Shown one piece after another: positions 5,551 through 5,759 of a stretch of 5,759 nt of DNA. The notes below the pieces were generated by a model. The model saw nothing but the letters and a program-made list of their open reading frames with translations. It ran no database searches and was not told the DNA's origin. Every line of letters begins with the position of its first letter. Positions within the stretch are counted from its first letter, which is position 1. Origin of the DNA: Desulfobacterales bacterium. GTDB lineage: Bacteria; Desulfobacterota; Desulfobacteria; Desulfobacterales; JAUCGF01. The position numbers were made by a program, and so were the translations under genes. The stretch lies in contig JAOZRC010000380.1 of NCBI GenBank assembly GCA_029940345.1, positions 1 to 5,759 on the forward strand, in the 5' to 3' direction.

Positions 5551-5759
5551 TTTAATTGCACTTGTTTTTTTGATTTTATGTGATTTGATTTTGATTTTCC
5601 CGATATTGATGAGTTCGTGCTATGGCTGAGGGGTGAATATATGAAATTTCAGGATTAGGTGCGGCGGTTGTTATGGCCGTGCGGCTGGGGATGTATCCAT
5701 CCGCCTTAGAGCCTGTTTGGAAAGTCGTGATCGAAGCGAAAAAGTGTGAGAGCGAGGGC
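5551..5759. other. unassigned right end, partial frame or repeat end
   Basis: From 5565 to about 5600 the DNA is T-rich, with repeated GATTTT units. After that it becomes GC-richer. A plus-strand frame beginning with ATG 5673 stays open for 29 codons to the window edge (MAVRLGMYPSALEPVWK and on), without a good ribosome site, and the same frame is closed by a TGA about 48 bases upstream of that ATG. The last 50 bases, starting GAGCCTGTTTGG at 5709, look to me like the end of a dispersed repeat or IS, but the partner end would be outside the window. No gene is called. Confidence 0.25.

Overview
The window looks like a chromosomal piece of a bacterium of moderate GC content, probably an anaerobe. 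The best taxonomic hint is the pair at 3806-5476: an FmdE-family protein with a C-terminal zinc ribbon, followed by a MoeA-like molybdopterin-binding protein with a cysteine-rich tail. From general knowledge this pairing suggests Desulfobacterota (sulfate reducers and relatives) with tungsten or molybdenum enzymes. That placement is an inference; no rRNA or other marker gene is present.

Layout. Positions 1-402 hold no convincing gene. They contain a run of GC-rich hairpins (83-226) and a short inverted-repeat element (237-351) flanked by a 9-bp direct repeat. A DUF456-type membrane protein follows on the minus strand (403-888), with a palindrome (959-974) upstream of it. A degenerate copy of the 237-351 element lies at 1004-1102, just before a 60-residue Pmp3/YqaE-type membrane peptide on the plus strand (1169-1351). 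The 645-base gap at 1352-1996 is almost filled by two further MITE-like elements. One (1409-1691) has 22-bp perfect terminal inverted repeats and an exact 8-bp target duplication. The other (1780-1956) has imperfect inverted repeats and a 9-bp direct repeat. A two-gene plus-strand operon follows, encoding the permease (1997-2836) and ATPase (2846-3739) of a NitT/TauT-type ABC importer, with no substrate-binding protein in view. Convergent with it is the minus-strand pair FmdE-family (4886-5476) then MoeA-like (3806-4843). This pair appears to be driven by a sigma70-like promoter whose -10 region lies in a perfect 18-bp palindrome (5521-5538). The final 200 bases are non-coding or end in a partial frame or repeat cut by the window edge.

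How the genes may work together. The FmdE-like and MoeA-like proteins form one transcription unit and probably act in molybdenum/tungsten cofactor handling or its regulation. The ABC importer is convergent with them, so a shared role such as oxyanion uptake is only a guess. The other two genes are small membrane proteins with no evident tie to this pathway. The most distinctive feature of the window is the density of small non-autonomous inverted-repeat elements of three unrelated sequence types, each bounded by an 8-9 bp duplication, in under 2 kb of intergenic DNA.
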